Part shown: positions 1 through 6,989 of the stretch, in pieces
How the letters are laid out: every line of letters begins with the position of its first letter
Position numbering within the stretch: the first letter of the stretch is position 1
Assembly (NCBI RefSeq): GCF_001544355.1
Contig: NZ_BCQI01000007.1
Span: forward strand, 42,386-106,385
Direction: 5' to 3'
DNA from: Alicyclobacillus acidiphilus NBRC 100859
GTDB lineage: Bacteria; Bacillota; Bacilli; Alicyclobacillales; Alicyclobacillaceae
DNA: 64,000 bases
Program-made: the position numbers and the translations under genes
The notes under the pieces: model-generated
Databases searched by the model: none
The model's input: only the letters and a program-made list of their open reading frames with translations
What the model was told of the DNA's origin: nothing

Positions 1-166
1 ACGCAGGAAAATCGTTGTCGTATTTGTACACGTCGTAGTGGTCAGGCACCTTGCCTGACCCTGGACAAAACGGGCAGTCTCCTTTCGGCATATTCGGACG
101 TTTTTGCCGATTCGAAGCGACCATTGTCCAATCCCGCAACAACGGGTTAAAACGCAGTTCTGCCAT
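1..166 (-). CDS. galT: galactose-1-phosphate uridylyltransferase, N-terminal part (runs off the left edge)
   Basis: Reading the minus strand from an ATG at 166 gives about 55 residues with the GalT N-terminal pattern: an ELRFNPLLRDW opening, then RQKRP, a CPFCPGSG zinc/active-site-region motif near residue 33, and YKYDNDFPA. GalT transfers UMP between UDP-glucose and galactose-1-phosphate in the Leloir pathway. An AGGAG lies 9 bases upstream of the ATG. The start overlaps the last 20 bases of the DeoR-type regulator gene, so the two are translationally coupled in one operon. The rest of the gene lies outside the window. The reading is short, but the motif combination is specific. Confidence 0.85.
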   Translation of the reverse strand, partial: MAELRFNPLLRDWTMVASNRQKRPNMPKGDCPFCPGSGKVPDHYDVYKYDNDFPA

Positions 167-965
167 GGTTGTCGGCTCCTTCCGATTGCGAACTTGAAAC
201 GGTCAAAACTCCCAGACCCAGTTGACGAAGTTGGGCAATTTCGCGAGCGTTGTCCCCTTCATCTGTCACGACGACATCCACTTCGTCCAATGCCGCCAGG
301 TGCGCGAGCGCGCGGATGCCCCACTTCGTGTGATCGAACACCAAAACCACTGTTTCAGTGCGCTCCATCAACACCCGGTCAATCGCCGCCTCCTGCAGAT
401 TGGGCGTGCTCACACCCGCGGCGAGATCGATGCCGTGAACGCCGAGAAACAGGAGATCCGTGTGCAACCTTCTCGCACTCTCCTCCGCCAGCGGACCGAC
501 AAGCGCGTCCGATGGGGTGCGAAAGTGACCGCCAGTCAAGTGGATGTCATCCCATCCGTTCGATTTCAGCGCGATCGCGACGTTCGTCGAATTCGTAACA
601 AATGTGAGCCGTTCGATGCCGCGAACGCCGTACCGCAAGCGGTTGGCAAGCGTCCAAGTGGTCGTCCCCGCAGACAGACCGATGGTCATACCGGGCTCGA
701 TGAGTGTCAATGCCGCGGCCGCAATGCGTTCCTTCTCCGCCTGCTGGAGGACGCGTTTATGCATAAAGGTTGGCTCATTCGCGCTCTTGGTCAACTGCCC
801 GCCACCCACGACCTTTTCGACCAACCCCTGTTGCTGCAAAACCTTGAGGTCGCGCCGAATCGTGATTTCCGAAACATCCAACCGAGCGGCCAAATCGCGA
901 ATGGACACAAAACCTTCTGTAGACAGCATCCGAACAAGTGCGTCACGACGTTGCGCCGGATACAT
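147..965 (-). CDS. DeoR/GlpR-family transcriptional regulator
   Basis: 272-residue protein. Residues 1-55 form the DeoR winged helix (QRRDALVRMLSTEGFVSIRDLAARLDVSEITIRRDL), followed by a DeoRC sugar-phosphate-sensing domain with GLSAGTTTW, FVTNS and the FLGVHGID region typical of the family. Such proteins repress sugar operons until a phosphorylated sugar binds. I chose the ATG at 965 because GGAGGTG lies six bases upstream; an upstream in-frame ATG at 1019 has no ribosome-binding site and would place coding sequence over the putative operators. It is immediately upstream of galT, so a role in galactose or related sugar control is inferred. The effector is not visible from sequence. Confidence 0.9.
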   Translation of the reverse strand: MYPAQRRDALVRMLSTEGFVSIRDLAARLDVSEITIRRDLKVLQQQGLVEKVVGGGQLTKSANEPTFMHKRVLQQAEKERIAAAALTLIEPGMTIGLSAGTTTWTLANRLRYGVRGIERLTFVTNSTNVAIALKSNGWDDIHLTGGHFRTPSDALVGPLAEESARRLHTDLLFLGVHGIDLAAGVSTPNLQEAAIDRVLMERTETVVLVFDHTKWGIRALAHLAALDEVDVVVTDEGDNAREIAQLRQLGLGVLTVSSSQSEGADNHGRTAF

Positions 966-985
966 GCATCCACCTCCGACTATTG

Positions 986-1023
986 TCACTTTTAATCTTA
1001 TGTTATCACTTTTGTTCACCTTT
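986..1023. promoter_or_regulatory. candidate DeoR-type operators: three direct repeats
   Basis: Three copies of TCACTTTT or TCACCTTT begin at 986, 1006 and 1016, 20 and 10 bases apart, so all lie on one face of the helix. They sit just upstream of the regulator gene and in the spacer shared with the divergent symporter gene. DeoR-family repressors commonly bind phased direct repeats, so autoregulation is a reasonable inference. Confidence 0.45.
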
Positions 1024-1107
1024 CGATGTATTATTTCATCTAATTAGCACAAATTATCATTTATGAATCAGAAATGGTCGACGTTTGGAGCGCGGCATGA
1101 AATTTTA

Positions 1108-1116
1108 TGATATAGT
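1108..1116 (+). promoter_or_regulatory. extended -10 promoter element for the symporter operon
   Basis: TGATATAGT matches the extended -10 pattern (TGn then a TATAAT-like hexamer, 1111-1116). The only TTG-type -35 candidate, at 1085, is 20 bases away and poorly spaced, as is common for extended -10 promoters. It lies about 88 bases before the symporter start. Confidence 0.4.
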
Positions 1117-1203
1117 ATTGCCAGTTGAAGCGCTTCCGCGACATCAATCCACCGCTTCACGCACCGCATTATCGAACTGCGGCTGAAAGGAGATGCATCC
1201 CCG

Positions 1204-2808
1204 TTGAAAGGTCTATTTCACGCAGGCGCTATCGATTATGTCATCATTCTCGCCTACTTTGTGTTCGTCTTAATGGTTGGGTGGCTGCTGCGCAAATACA
1301 CCCGGACAGGTGAAGACTTCTTCCTCTCCGGCCGCTCGCTTCCAGCTTGGATCACCGGTATCGCGTTTATGTCAGCCAATCTAGGTTCGCAGGAAGTGCT
1401 GGGCATGAGTGCTGGCGGCGCGGAATACGGCATGATTGAGACGCACTTCTACTGGATTGGCGCCATTCCCGCGATGATTTTTATGGGTCTTTACATGATG
1501 CCGTTTTACTGGGCGTCGCGCGCGAGATCGGTACCTGAATACCTGAAACTGCGCTTCAACGAAGCAACACGCGGCGTGAACGCTTTTTCGTTTGCCGTGA
1601 TGACCGTGTTGGTTTCCGGTATCGGCCTCTACTCCATGGGCATCGTGTTGCAGGCGCTGTTAGGCTGGTCGTTGGTCGTCAGTATCATCGTGTCCGCGGT
1701 CGTCGTCCTCGCCTATGTCTTCCTAGGCGGGTTGACGTCGTCCATTTTCACCGAGGTCACGCAGTTCTTTCTCATCTGCTTAGGCATTCTGCCCCTGACC
1801 ATCATCGGTTTGGTGAAATTCGGCGGCTGGCACGGACTGGTGTCCCATATCCCGCACAACTACGGCCACGTTTGGGCCGATCTCGGCACATCGCACAACG
1901 CGCTGGGAACGAACTGGTTCGCAGTCGTCTTTGGCCTGGGCTTCGTGATGGGCTTCGCCTACTGGACCACGGATTTTCTCGTCGTCCAACGCACCTTTGC
2001 CGCGCGCAGCATGCGGGCCGCGCAGGTCACACCGATTTACGCGTCGTTCATCAAAGTGTTTGTCCCCCTCGTCGATATCGTCGTCGGGTTGGTTGCGCTC
2101 GCCGTCTTCCCGCACATCGGACACGATGGAACGAGCTACAACATGGCCCTGCCGATGCTGATGGCGAAATACTATTCAACCGGCATGATTGGACTTGGCA
2201 TCACGGCGCTGCTCGCCAGCTTCATGACCGGTATGGCAGGCAATATCACCGCCTTCACGACCGTATGGACGTACGACATCTATCAGGCGTACATCAACAA
2301 GAAGGCGTCGGATCGCCACTATGTCTGGATGGGGCGCCTGGCGATGACGGTCGGCATGATCCTGTCGATTTTCACGGCGTTTATCGCTGGGAGCTTCCCG
2401 AGTATTATGGACTACATGCAGACGCTGTTTTCCTTCTTCAGCGTTCCGATTTTCGCGACGTTCCTGCTCGGTATGTTTTGGAAGCGCACCACCGCGTGGG
2501 GCGGATTCAGTTCGCTGGTGTCCGGCATCGTCTTCGCCTGCATTTTCTACTGGGCACTGCCCATTCATTTTGCCACGCCAAACGCGAAGACGTTCTGGCA
2601 ATCGTTCTGGGTTTGGGTGGTCGCAACCGCTATCGGCATTCTCGTCAGCCTGTTCACCAAGCCGAAGACGGACGAAGAACTCAAAGGCATCGTCTACGGC
2701 GTCCAAAAGTATCCTTCGTACAAACACCTGCGCTGGTATAAGCGCCCTGGGTATTTGGCGTGTATCTCGCTGGCGCTGTTCGTCGCCTTGGACATCATCT
2801 TCTGGTAA
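1204..2808 (+). CDS. sodium:solute symporter (SSS family)
   Basis: 534 residues, very hydrophobic, with at least a dozen membrane helices beginning at residue 10. It carries SSS/SGLT-type signatures: MSANLGSQEVLGMSAGGAEYG near residue 60, RARSVPEYLKLRF, and GGLTSSIFTEVTQF near residue 180. The protein should import a sugar or similar solute with Na+. The start is a TTG with AAAGGAGA upstream at 1187-1194; the gene is divergent from the DeoR regulator/galT operon, so sugar (possibly galactose) uptake is a plausible but unproven substrate. A small two-helix membrane protein follows 12 bases downstream. Confidence 0.9.
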   Translation: MKGLFHAGAIDYVIILAYFVFVLMVGWLLRKYTRTGEDFFLSGRSLPAWITGIAFMSANLGSQEVLGMSAGGAEYGMIETHFYWIGAIPAMIFMGLYMMPFYWASRARSVPEYLKLRFNEATRGVNAFSFAVMTVLVSGIGLYSMGIVLQALLGWSLVVSIIVSAVVVLAYVFLGGLTSSIFTEVTQFFLICLGILPLTIIGLVKFGGWHGLVSHIPHNYGHVWADLGTSHNALGTNWFAVVFGLGFVMGFAYWTTDFLVVQRTFAARSMRAAQVTPIYASFIKVFVPLVDIVVGLVALAVFPHIGHDGTSYNMALPMLMAKYYSTGMIGLGITALLASFMTGMAGNITAFTTVWTYDIYQAYINKKASDRHYVWMGRLAMTVGMILSIFTAFIAGSFPSIMDYMQTLFSFFSVPIFATFLLGMFWKRTTAWGGFSSLVSGIVFACIFYWALPIHFATPNAKTFWQSFWVWVVATAIGILVSLFTKPKTDEELKGIVYGVQKYPSYKHLRWYKRPGYLACISLALFVALDIIFW

Positions 2809-2820
2809 GGGGGAGTCAAC

Positions 2821-3060
2821 ATGAACGATTCACAAAAGCCAGCCATGCTCGATTTGCGCCGGCTTCTCGGCATCCTCTTCACATTTTACGGGTTGCTCCT
2901 TGGCATCTATGGACTGGTTACGGCACACCAACCGCGGTCGATATCGTTCAATTTGAACCTCTGGTGGGGGGTTTTGATGCTGATCGTGGGGATACTGTTC
3001 CTCGTTTTCTCCATCAAGCCGCCGCGCACGTGGGATCCGGATGACGACGAACACGTCTGA
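2821..3060 (+). CDS. small two-helix membrane protein downstream of symporter
   Basis: 79 residues with two predicted membrane segments (about 14-33 and 47-67) joined by a short loop, and an acidic DPDDDEHV end. GGGGGAGTC precedes the ATG. It follows the SSS symporter by 12 bases and is surely co-transcribed. Small membrane partners that assist symporter folding or activity are known for some SSS transporters, but I recognise no named family here, so the role is inferred from position only. Confidence 0.75.
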   Translation: MNDSQKPAMLDLRRLLGILFTFYGLLLGIYGLVTAHQPRSISFNLNLWWGVLMLIVGILFLVFSIKPPRTWDPDDDEHV

Positions 3061-3084
3061 GACAGCCAATACGATGTCAGTTCC

Positions 3085-3125
3085 GTCGCGACAGCCCCAA
3101 GGCAACCCGCCTCGGCTGTCGCGAC
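3085..3125. terminator. long hairpin between convergent genes
   Basis: A perfect 12-bp inverted repeat (GTCGCGACAGCC at 3085-3096 with its complement at 3114-3125) sits between the symporter operon and the convergent aminotransferase gene. There is no clear T-run, so it may act as a bidirectional transcript-end stabiliser rather than a classical intrinsic terminator. Confidence 0.5.
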
Positions 3126-3144
3126 ATGTTGTTAGAAGGCACGC

Positions 3145-4323
3145 TTATGCAAAGCGCCCGTGCACAAACTCCGCGATTCGCACAGCCGCTTCGCGCAACC
3201 GCTCCTCCGAATTGAGCAGCCCCACGCGCACATAGCCTTCACCGTGCTCGCCAAACCCGCGGCCAGGCGCGACCGCCACGTGCGCACCGACCAATAATTC
3301 TTCGGCAAACGCCGCCGAATCCACGCCCTCTGGAATCGGCATCCAACAGAAAAACGAGCCCGCCGGCGCTGGCACCAACAGCCCATGCCGCTGTGCTTCG
3401 GCGACGAACGCGTCGCGACGGCGCTGATAGGTGTCGACAAGCTCTTTCACCGACGTCTGATCGGACGTCAAAGCGACGATTGCCGCCTCCTGAACCGCCG
3501 GAAAAATCGAGACATAGTAATGATCTTGGATGAGATTCAAATGGTCGATCACATCCTTGTTGCCTACCGCAAACGCCACGCGCCAACCGGCCATGTTGTA
3601 TGTCTTGCTCATGGTGTAAATCTCGACACCGACCGTTTTCGCTTCAGGTCTTTGCAAGAACGAAGGCGGCTGAACGCCGTCGTAGCCAATGGCCCCGTAG
3701 GCAAAATCGTGCACGACGACGACATCGTGAGCCTTCGCTCGCTCTATCACCGCGTCGAAAAACTCGGGCGCGGCGCCGGCCCCGGTTGGATTGTTCGGAT
3801 AATTTAAATACCAGACCTTCGCCCGCGCCCACTCCGCTGGCGACAACACGTCCAAATCCGGCAAGTAGCCGTTCTCCGCCGTGATGGGCATCGGCCTTGC
3901 CACTCCCCCCGCCAGTCCGATGCCGCTCAAGTAATCTGGATAACCGGGATCAGGCACCAGCGCGAGATCCCCTTGGTCCAAGTACAATTCGGCGATCTCG
4001 ACGAGACCGGTCTTCCCGCCGACAAGGATGGCGACTTCCGTTTCCGGATTCAACTCGACGCCGTAGGTGCGCGCGTAGAAATCCGCAACCGCCTGCTTGA
4101 GTCGCGGCAAACCGCGAAAGGGGCTGTAACGGTGTGTCGCAGGGTCCAAGACGGCCGCGCGCAAAGCCTCGACGATGTGCGGCGGTGTGGGCAAATCCGG
4201 ATTGCCCTGGCCCAAGTTGATCACATCGTAGCCCTGCGCCTGAACCTTGGCGACGCGACGGGTCAGCGCAGAGAAAAACTGAGACGGTAAGCGCGATATT
4301 CTATCTGCTACAGGAAATTCCAT
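3145..4323 (-). CDS. mtnE: PLP-dependent class I aminotransferase, MtnE-like
   Basis: 392 residues. The fold-type I signatures are clear: NLGQGNPDLPTPPHIV near residue 36, YPNNPTGA near residue 175, and the Schiff-base lysine in MSKTYNMAGWRVAF near residue 240. The sequence pattern resembles Bacillus MtnE, which aminates 2-keto-4-methylthiobutyrate in methionine salvage. No other salvage genes are nearby, and many relatives are only annotated as LL-diaminopimelate or general aminotransferases, so the exact substrate is uncertain. AAGGAGGGG precedes the ATG. The gene lies 13 bases downstream of the SEDS gene and is probably co-transcribed. Confidence 0.75.
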   Translation of the reverse strand: MEFPVADRISRLPSQFFSALTRRVAKVQAQGYDVINLGQGNPDLPTPPHIVEALRAAVLDPATHRYSPFRGLPRLKQAVADFYARTYGVELNPETEVAILVGGKTGLVEIAELYLDQGDLALVPDPGYPDYLSGIGLAGGVARPMPITAENGYLPDLDVLSPAEWARAKVWYLNYPNNPTGAGAAPEFFDAVIERAKAHDVVVVHDFAYGAIGYDGVQPPSFLQRPEAKTVGVEIYTMSKTYNMAGWRVAFAVGNKDVIDHLNLIQDHYYVSIFPAVQEAAIVALTSDQTSVKELVDTYQRRRDAFVAEAQRHGLLVPAPAGSFFCWMPIPEGVDSAAFAEELLVGAHVAVAPGRGFGEHGEGYVRVGLLNSEERLREAAVRIAEFVHGRFA

Positions 4324-4336
4324 GAGTCACCCCTCC

Positions 4337-5515
4337 TTAATTGAACCGCAGTTTACGCCGCCGCAATCCGATGCTGAGAATAATGCCCATAGCAAGGTAG
4401 TTTACCGCCAGTGACGTACCCCCGTAGGAAATGAACGGCAGCGTGATGCCCGTCGAAGGGCTGAGATACATGTCCGCGCCGATGTTTTCAAATACCTGAA
4501 ACGCGAACATGCCAACCACGCCAATCGCGATGTACATCCCAAACGGATCGGAGGTCGTTCCCGCAATCCGGATGATCCGGTAACACAGCATCAAAAACAG
4601 CAGGATGAGCACAGACGAGCCGACAAATCCGAATTCTTCACCGATCGCCGAAAAGATGTAGTCCGTCCACTGGTTCGGCACCCAGCCGCCGCGCGTCAAC
4701 AACCCGTTGCCAAAACCTTCGCCAAACAATTGGCCGCTGCCGATGGCCGTCGACGCCATATGGATGTTGTAGCCGTACTCGTTGGTGCTGAAGTTGGGAT
4801 CGAGCCAGGTCAGAATCCGGTTCATCTGATATTGCTTAATGATGTGGTGTTTAATCACCACATTGTTGATAAACGAAATCACTTGCTTCGTGTAGAGCGT
4901 CGAGGCGAGACAAGCCGCGGTGACCACCGCCACGACACCCGCCATAATCAATATGAAGTGAGAGCGTTTTGCGAACGCGGTGTACATGGTCAGCGTGATC
5001 GCAATCATCACCAGGGCCTGTCCAAGCGCCGGCTCAATGTAGATGAGCGCGAAAGGCACGAGGAAGATAGGCACGATAATCCACGTTTTGCGCAGACCGT
5101 ACACGGGTTCTTCGGACTCGTCCACATTCGCCATAAACGTCGCGAGCCAGATGATGAGCGCAAGTTTGGCAAGCTCCGACGGCTGAAACTGAAATCCGTG
5201 GAACTTAATCCACGAATGCGCTCCTTGCACCGCCGGAAAACCGTAGACGGCCATCAGCAAAACGATGGACAATCCGTACAGCCACCAATGGATACGCCGC
5301 AGCAAGCGATAATCGAACAGCGTGCCAACGATCATGACGACGATGCCGATGATCTCCCATTCAATTTGCTTGCGCAGAGGATGGGACGGAATATATGGAT
5401 TCGGATTGCCGCGCGTCGTGGCATCGACCGCCAAACACGCGAACACGCCGAGCAAGATGAGCACACCAAAGATGGTGTAGTCGAGATCGCGAAAATTTCT
5501 TCGAAGGGTGTCCAC
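4337..5515 (-). CDS. SEDS-family peptidoglycan polymerase, RodA-like
   Basis: 392 residues with about ten membrane helices. SEDS hallmarks are present: FQFQPSELAKLALI near residue 110, the large extracellular loop around residues 220-280, and PSTGITLPFISYGG near residue 360. SEDS proteins polymerise lipid II glycan strands together with a class B penicillin-binding protein; a PBP2-type gene is present at 21987. The start is GTG, with GGAGGAGGA spaced seven bases upstream. The short N-terminus and lack of a cytosolic tail fit RodA better than FtsW, but paralogue assignment needs a phylogeny. Confidence 0.85.
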   Translation of the reverse strand: MDTLRRNFRDLDYTIFGVLILLGVFACLAVDATTRGNPNPYIPSHPLRKQIEWEIIGIVVMIVGTLFDYRLLRRIHWWLYGLSIVLLMAVYGFPAVQGAHSWIKFHGFQFQPSELAKLALIIWLATFMANVDESEEPVYGLRKTWIIVPIFLVPFALIYIEPALGQALVMIAITLTMYTAFAKRSHFILIMAGVVAVVTAACLASTLYTKQVISFINNVVIKHHIIKQYQMNRILTWLDPNFSTNEYGYNIHMASTAIGSGQLFGEGFGNGLLTRGGWVPNQWTDYIFSAIGEEFGFVGSSVLILLFLMLCYRIIRIAGTTSDPFGMYIAIGVVGMFAFQVFENIGADMYLSPSTGITLPFISYGGTSLAVNYLAMGIILSIGLRRRKLRFN

Positions 5516-5568
5516 CCGAGTCCTCCTCCTCGAGGTTGTCCAATACAGCTTTTCTAATCATCGCACGA

Positions 5569-6396
5569 TCACACTGGAGAATCCAGCACGATCTTGCGCA
5601 GAGTGCTTGGCGAATTGGTGACAATCCCGTCGACGCCAAGCGCAATCAGGCGGCGCATCTCGTCGGGATCGTCGACAGTCCACACGTGCACTTCGACGCC
5701 GATCGCCCTGGCCCTGCGAACGAACCGGGCGTCGACGACGGTTCGTCCGTACGCCTTGTTCGGCACTTGCAGCGCGACGTATGGGACTTTGCGTCCCAGC
5801 CCCAGCCTTGCCTTCCACGTGGGAATGCCGGCCAGAAACTCGACGACTTCGCGCGTGGAGGCGCTTGTAGCCAGTTTGGGACAGCGCGATCGCGCTTCCG
5901 CCAGCGTCCGGTGATGAAACGAAGCCAGTGTGACGCGATCGAAGGCGGACGCCTGGTCCACCACTTCCAAGAACGCCGGAACCCGCGCGCGCTTGGGTTT
6001 CAGATCCACGTTCACGCGGACGTTGGGCCAGGCGTGAAGCAGTTCCAAAAACGTGGGAATCATCACACCCTTGCCGCGAAACGGGTACGTCTGACCGCCG
6101 TCGGGTGAAAAGCGGTAACCAAAGTCGAGTTCGCGCAACGCCTGGAACGTCATCTCGTCGATGCGGCCGCAGCCATCGCTCACGGTTTCGACAACGGGAT
6201 CGTGCGCCACCACAAGGACGCCGTCCGCGGTCCAGTGCACATCCGTCTCAATCACATCGGCCCCCTCCGCGACGGCGGCCGCAAACGCCGGCATCGTGTT
6301 TGCGGGCCTTGCGAGGCTCGCGCCCCGATGCGCCATGACGAGGCAGGCGTGAGCTTGGTGTGGAACCCATGGTCGATGCGGCGTGAGACCTGACAC
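5569..6396 (-). CDS. glycerophosphodiester phosphodiesterase family protein
   Basis: 275 residues of GDPD TIM-barrel sequence. The N-terminal catalytic pattern is intact: MAHRGASLARPANT (His-Arg), then EGADVIETDVHWTADGVLVVAHDP supplying the Glu, Asp and second His; VNVDLKP and VWTVDDPDEM appear later. It hydrolyses glycerophosphodiesters to glycerol-3-phosphate and an alcohol. No signal peptide is seen, so it is cytosolic. I chose the GTG at 6396 because GGGGAG lies seven bases upstream; an ATG 41 codons earlier has no ribosome-binding site and its extension is low-complexity. Confidence 0.88.
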   Translation of the reverse strand: MSGLTPHRPWVPHQAHACLVMAHRGASLARPANTMPAFAAAVAEGADVIETDVHWTADGVLVVAHDPVVETVSDGCGRIDEMTFQALRELDFGYRFSPDGGQTYPFRGKGVMIPTFLELLHAWPNVRVNVDLKPKRARVPAFLEVVDQASAFDRVTLASFHHRTLAEARSRCPKLATSASTREVVEFLAGIPTWKARLGLGRKVPYVALQVPNKAYGRTVVDARFVRRARAIGVEVHVWTVDDPDEMRRLIALGVDGIVTNSPSTLRKIVLDSPV

Positions 6397-6527
6397 AAGG
6401 CGTCTCCCCTTCCCTGCAGATGAGCTGCGCTTTATTTTCGAGGAATTTCCGAGCAATTTCCGAGCAAATTCGACACGGCGTCGGCCCTGCGCCGATTGTA
6501 CATCGGACAATCTGTGCATTCGCCGCT

Positions 6528-6555
6528 ACACACGGGATACCCGCCCCATACCATA
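6528..6555 (+). promoter_or_regulatory. possible sigma-K/sigma-E type sporulation promoter
   Basis: CATACCATA at 6547-6555 matches the CATANNNTA -10 consensus of the mother-cell sigma factors, with an AC dinucleotide 17 bases upstream as in sigma-K -35 regions. It would start transcription about 20 bases before the collagen-like gene's ATG. Confidence 0.4.
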
Positions 6556-6580
6556 GGCAGTGCAAAGGAGGCGTTTATCC

Positions 6581-6883
6581 ATGATTACGTATCGCGATAT
6601 CCGACCATACATCGGCCAACACATTCAATGCCACACACATTTCGGCACATTCCAAGGTGTGATTATTCACATCAGCAAACACCACATCATTCTGGGCAGC
6701 GTCAAGGACGCACGTCCATACGTCGATCCCGTCCTTGGCGAATACCGACCAATGCCCATGGGACCCGGCGGACCGGTCGGTCCAGGCGGACCTGGCGGAC
6801 CCGGGGGTCCAAGCGGATGGCAGCTCGCGATTCCCATTGCCGCCATTCTTGGCATCACAGCCGTTGGGATGCACTGGTGGTGA
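6581..6883 (+). CDS. small protein with collagen-like Gly-Pro-Gly repeat
   Basis: 100 residues. Residues 1-55 are a compact, histidine-rich beta-type segment (QHIQCHTHFGTFQG, HISKHHII). Residues 60-80 are a run of GPGGPVGPGGPGG-type collagen triplets, and the C-terminal 18 residues are a hydrophobic helix ending HWW. AAAGGAGG lies ten bases before the ATG. The mix of a small N-domain, Gly-Pro repeat and hydrophobic tail, with a CATANNNTA promoter upstream, suggests a spore-surface or coat-associated protein. I do not recognise a named family, so the function is inferred. Confidence 0.7.
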   Translation: MITYRDIRPYIGQHIQCHTHFGTFQGVIIHISKHHIILGSVKDARPYVDPVLGEYRPMPMGPGGPVGPGGPGGPGGPSGWQLAIPIAAILGITAVGMHWW

Positions 6884-6910
6884 CGAAGCGGGGCACGCGC
6901 TCGTAAGCAG

Positions 6911-6960
6911 GTGGGTAGACAGGTACGGCCTGATATTTGACAAAAACCTGGTCTACCCAC
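6911..6960. repeat. inverted repeat upstream of the second SEDS gene
   Basis: GTGGGTAGAC (6911-6920) and its exact complement (6951-6960), extended by AGGT/ACCT across one bulged G, can fold into a 14-bp hairpin. It lies between the collagen-like gene and the SEDS gene. There is no T-run, so it could be an operator, attenuator or weak terminator. Confidence 0.4.
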
Positions 6961-6989
6961 GCCGAGAATGGGCAGGGAATTTTGCACCC

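Noticed and set aside
1125..1138. Possible catabolite-responsive (cre) element TTGAAGCGCTTCCG upstream of the symporter
   Set aside because: The palindromic core AAGCGCTT fits, but the flanks miss several consensus positions, so the match is too weak to call.
6937..6942. TTGACA as a -35 box for the second SEDS gene
   Set aside because: No acceptable -10 hexamer lies 16-18 bases downstream.
6735..6989. N-terminal extension of the second SEDS gene into the collagen-like gene
   Set aside because: The extension overlaps the collagen-like gene out of frame, lacks a ribosome-binding site at its start, and adds no SEDS homology.
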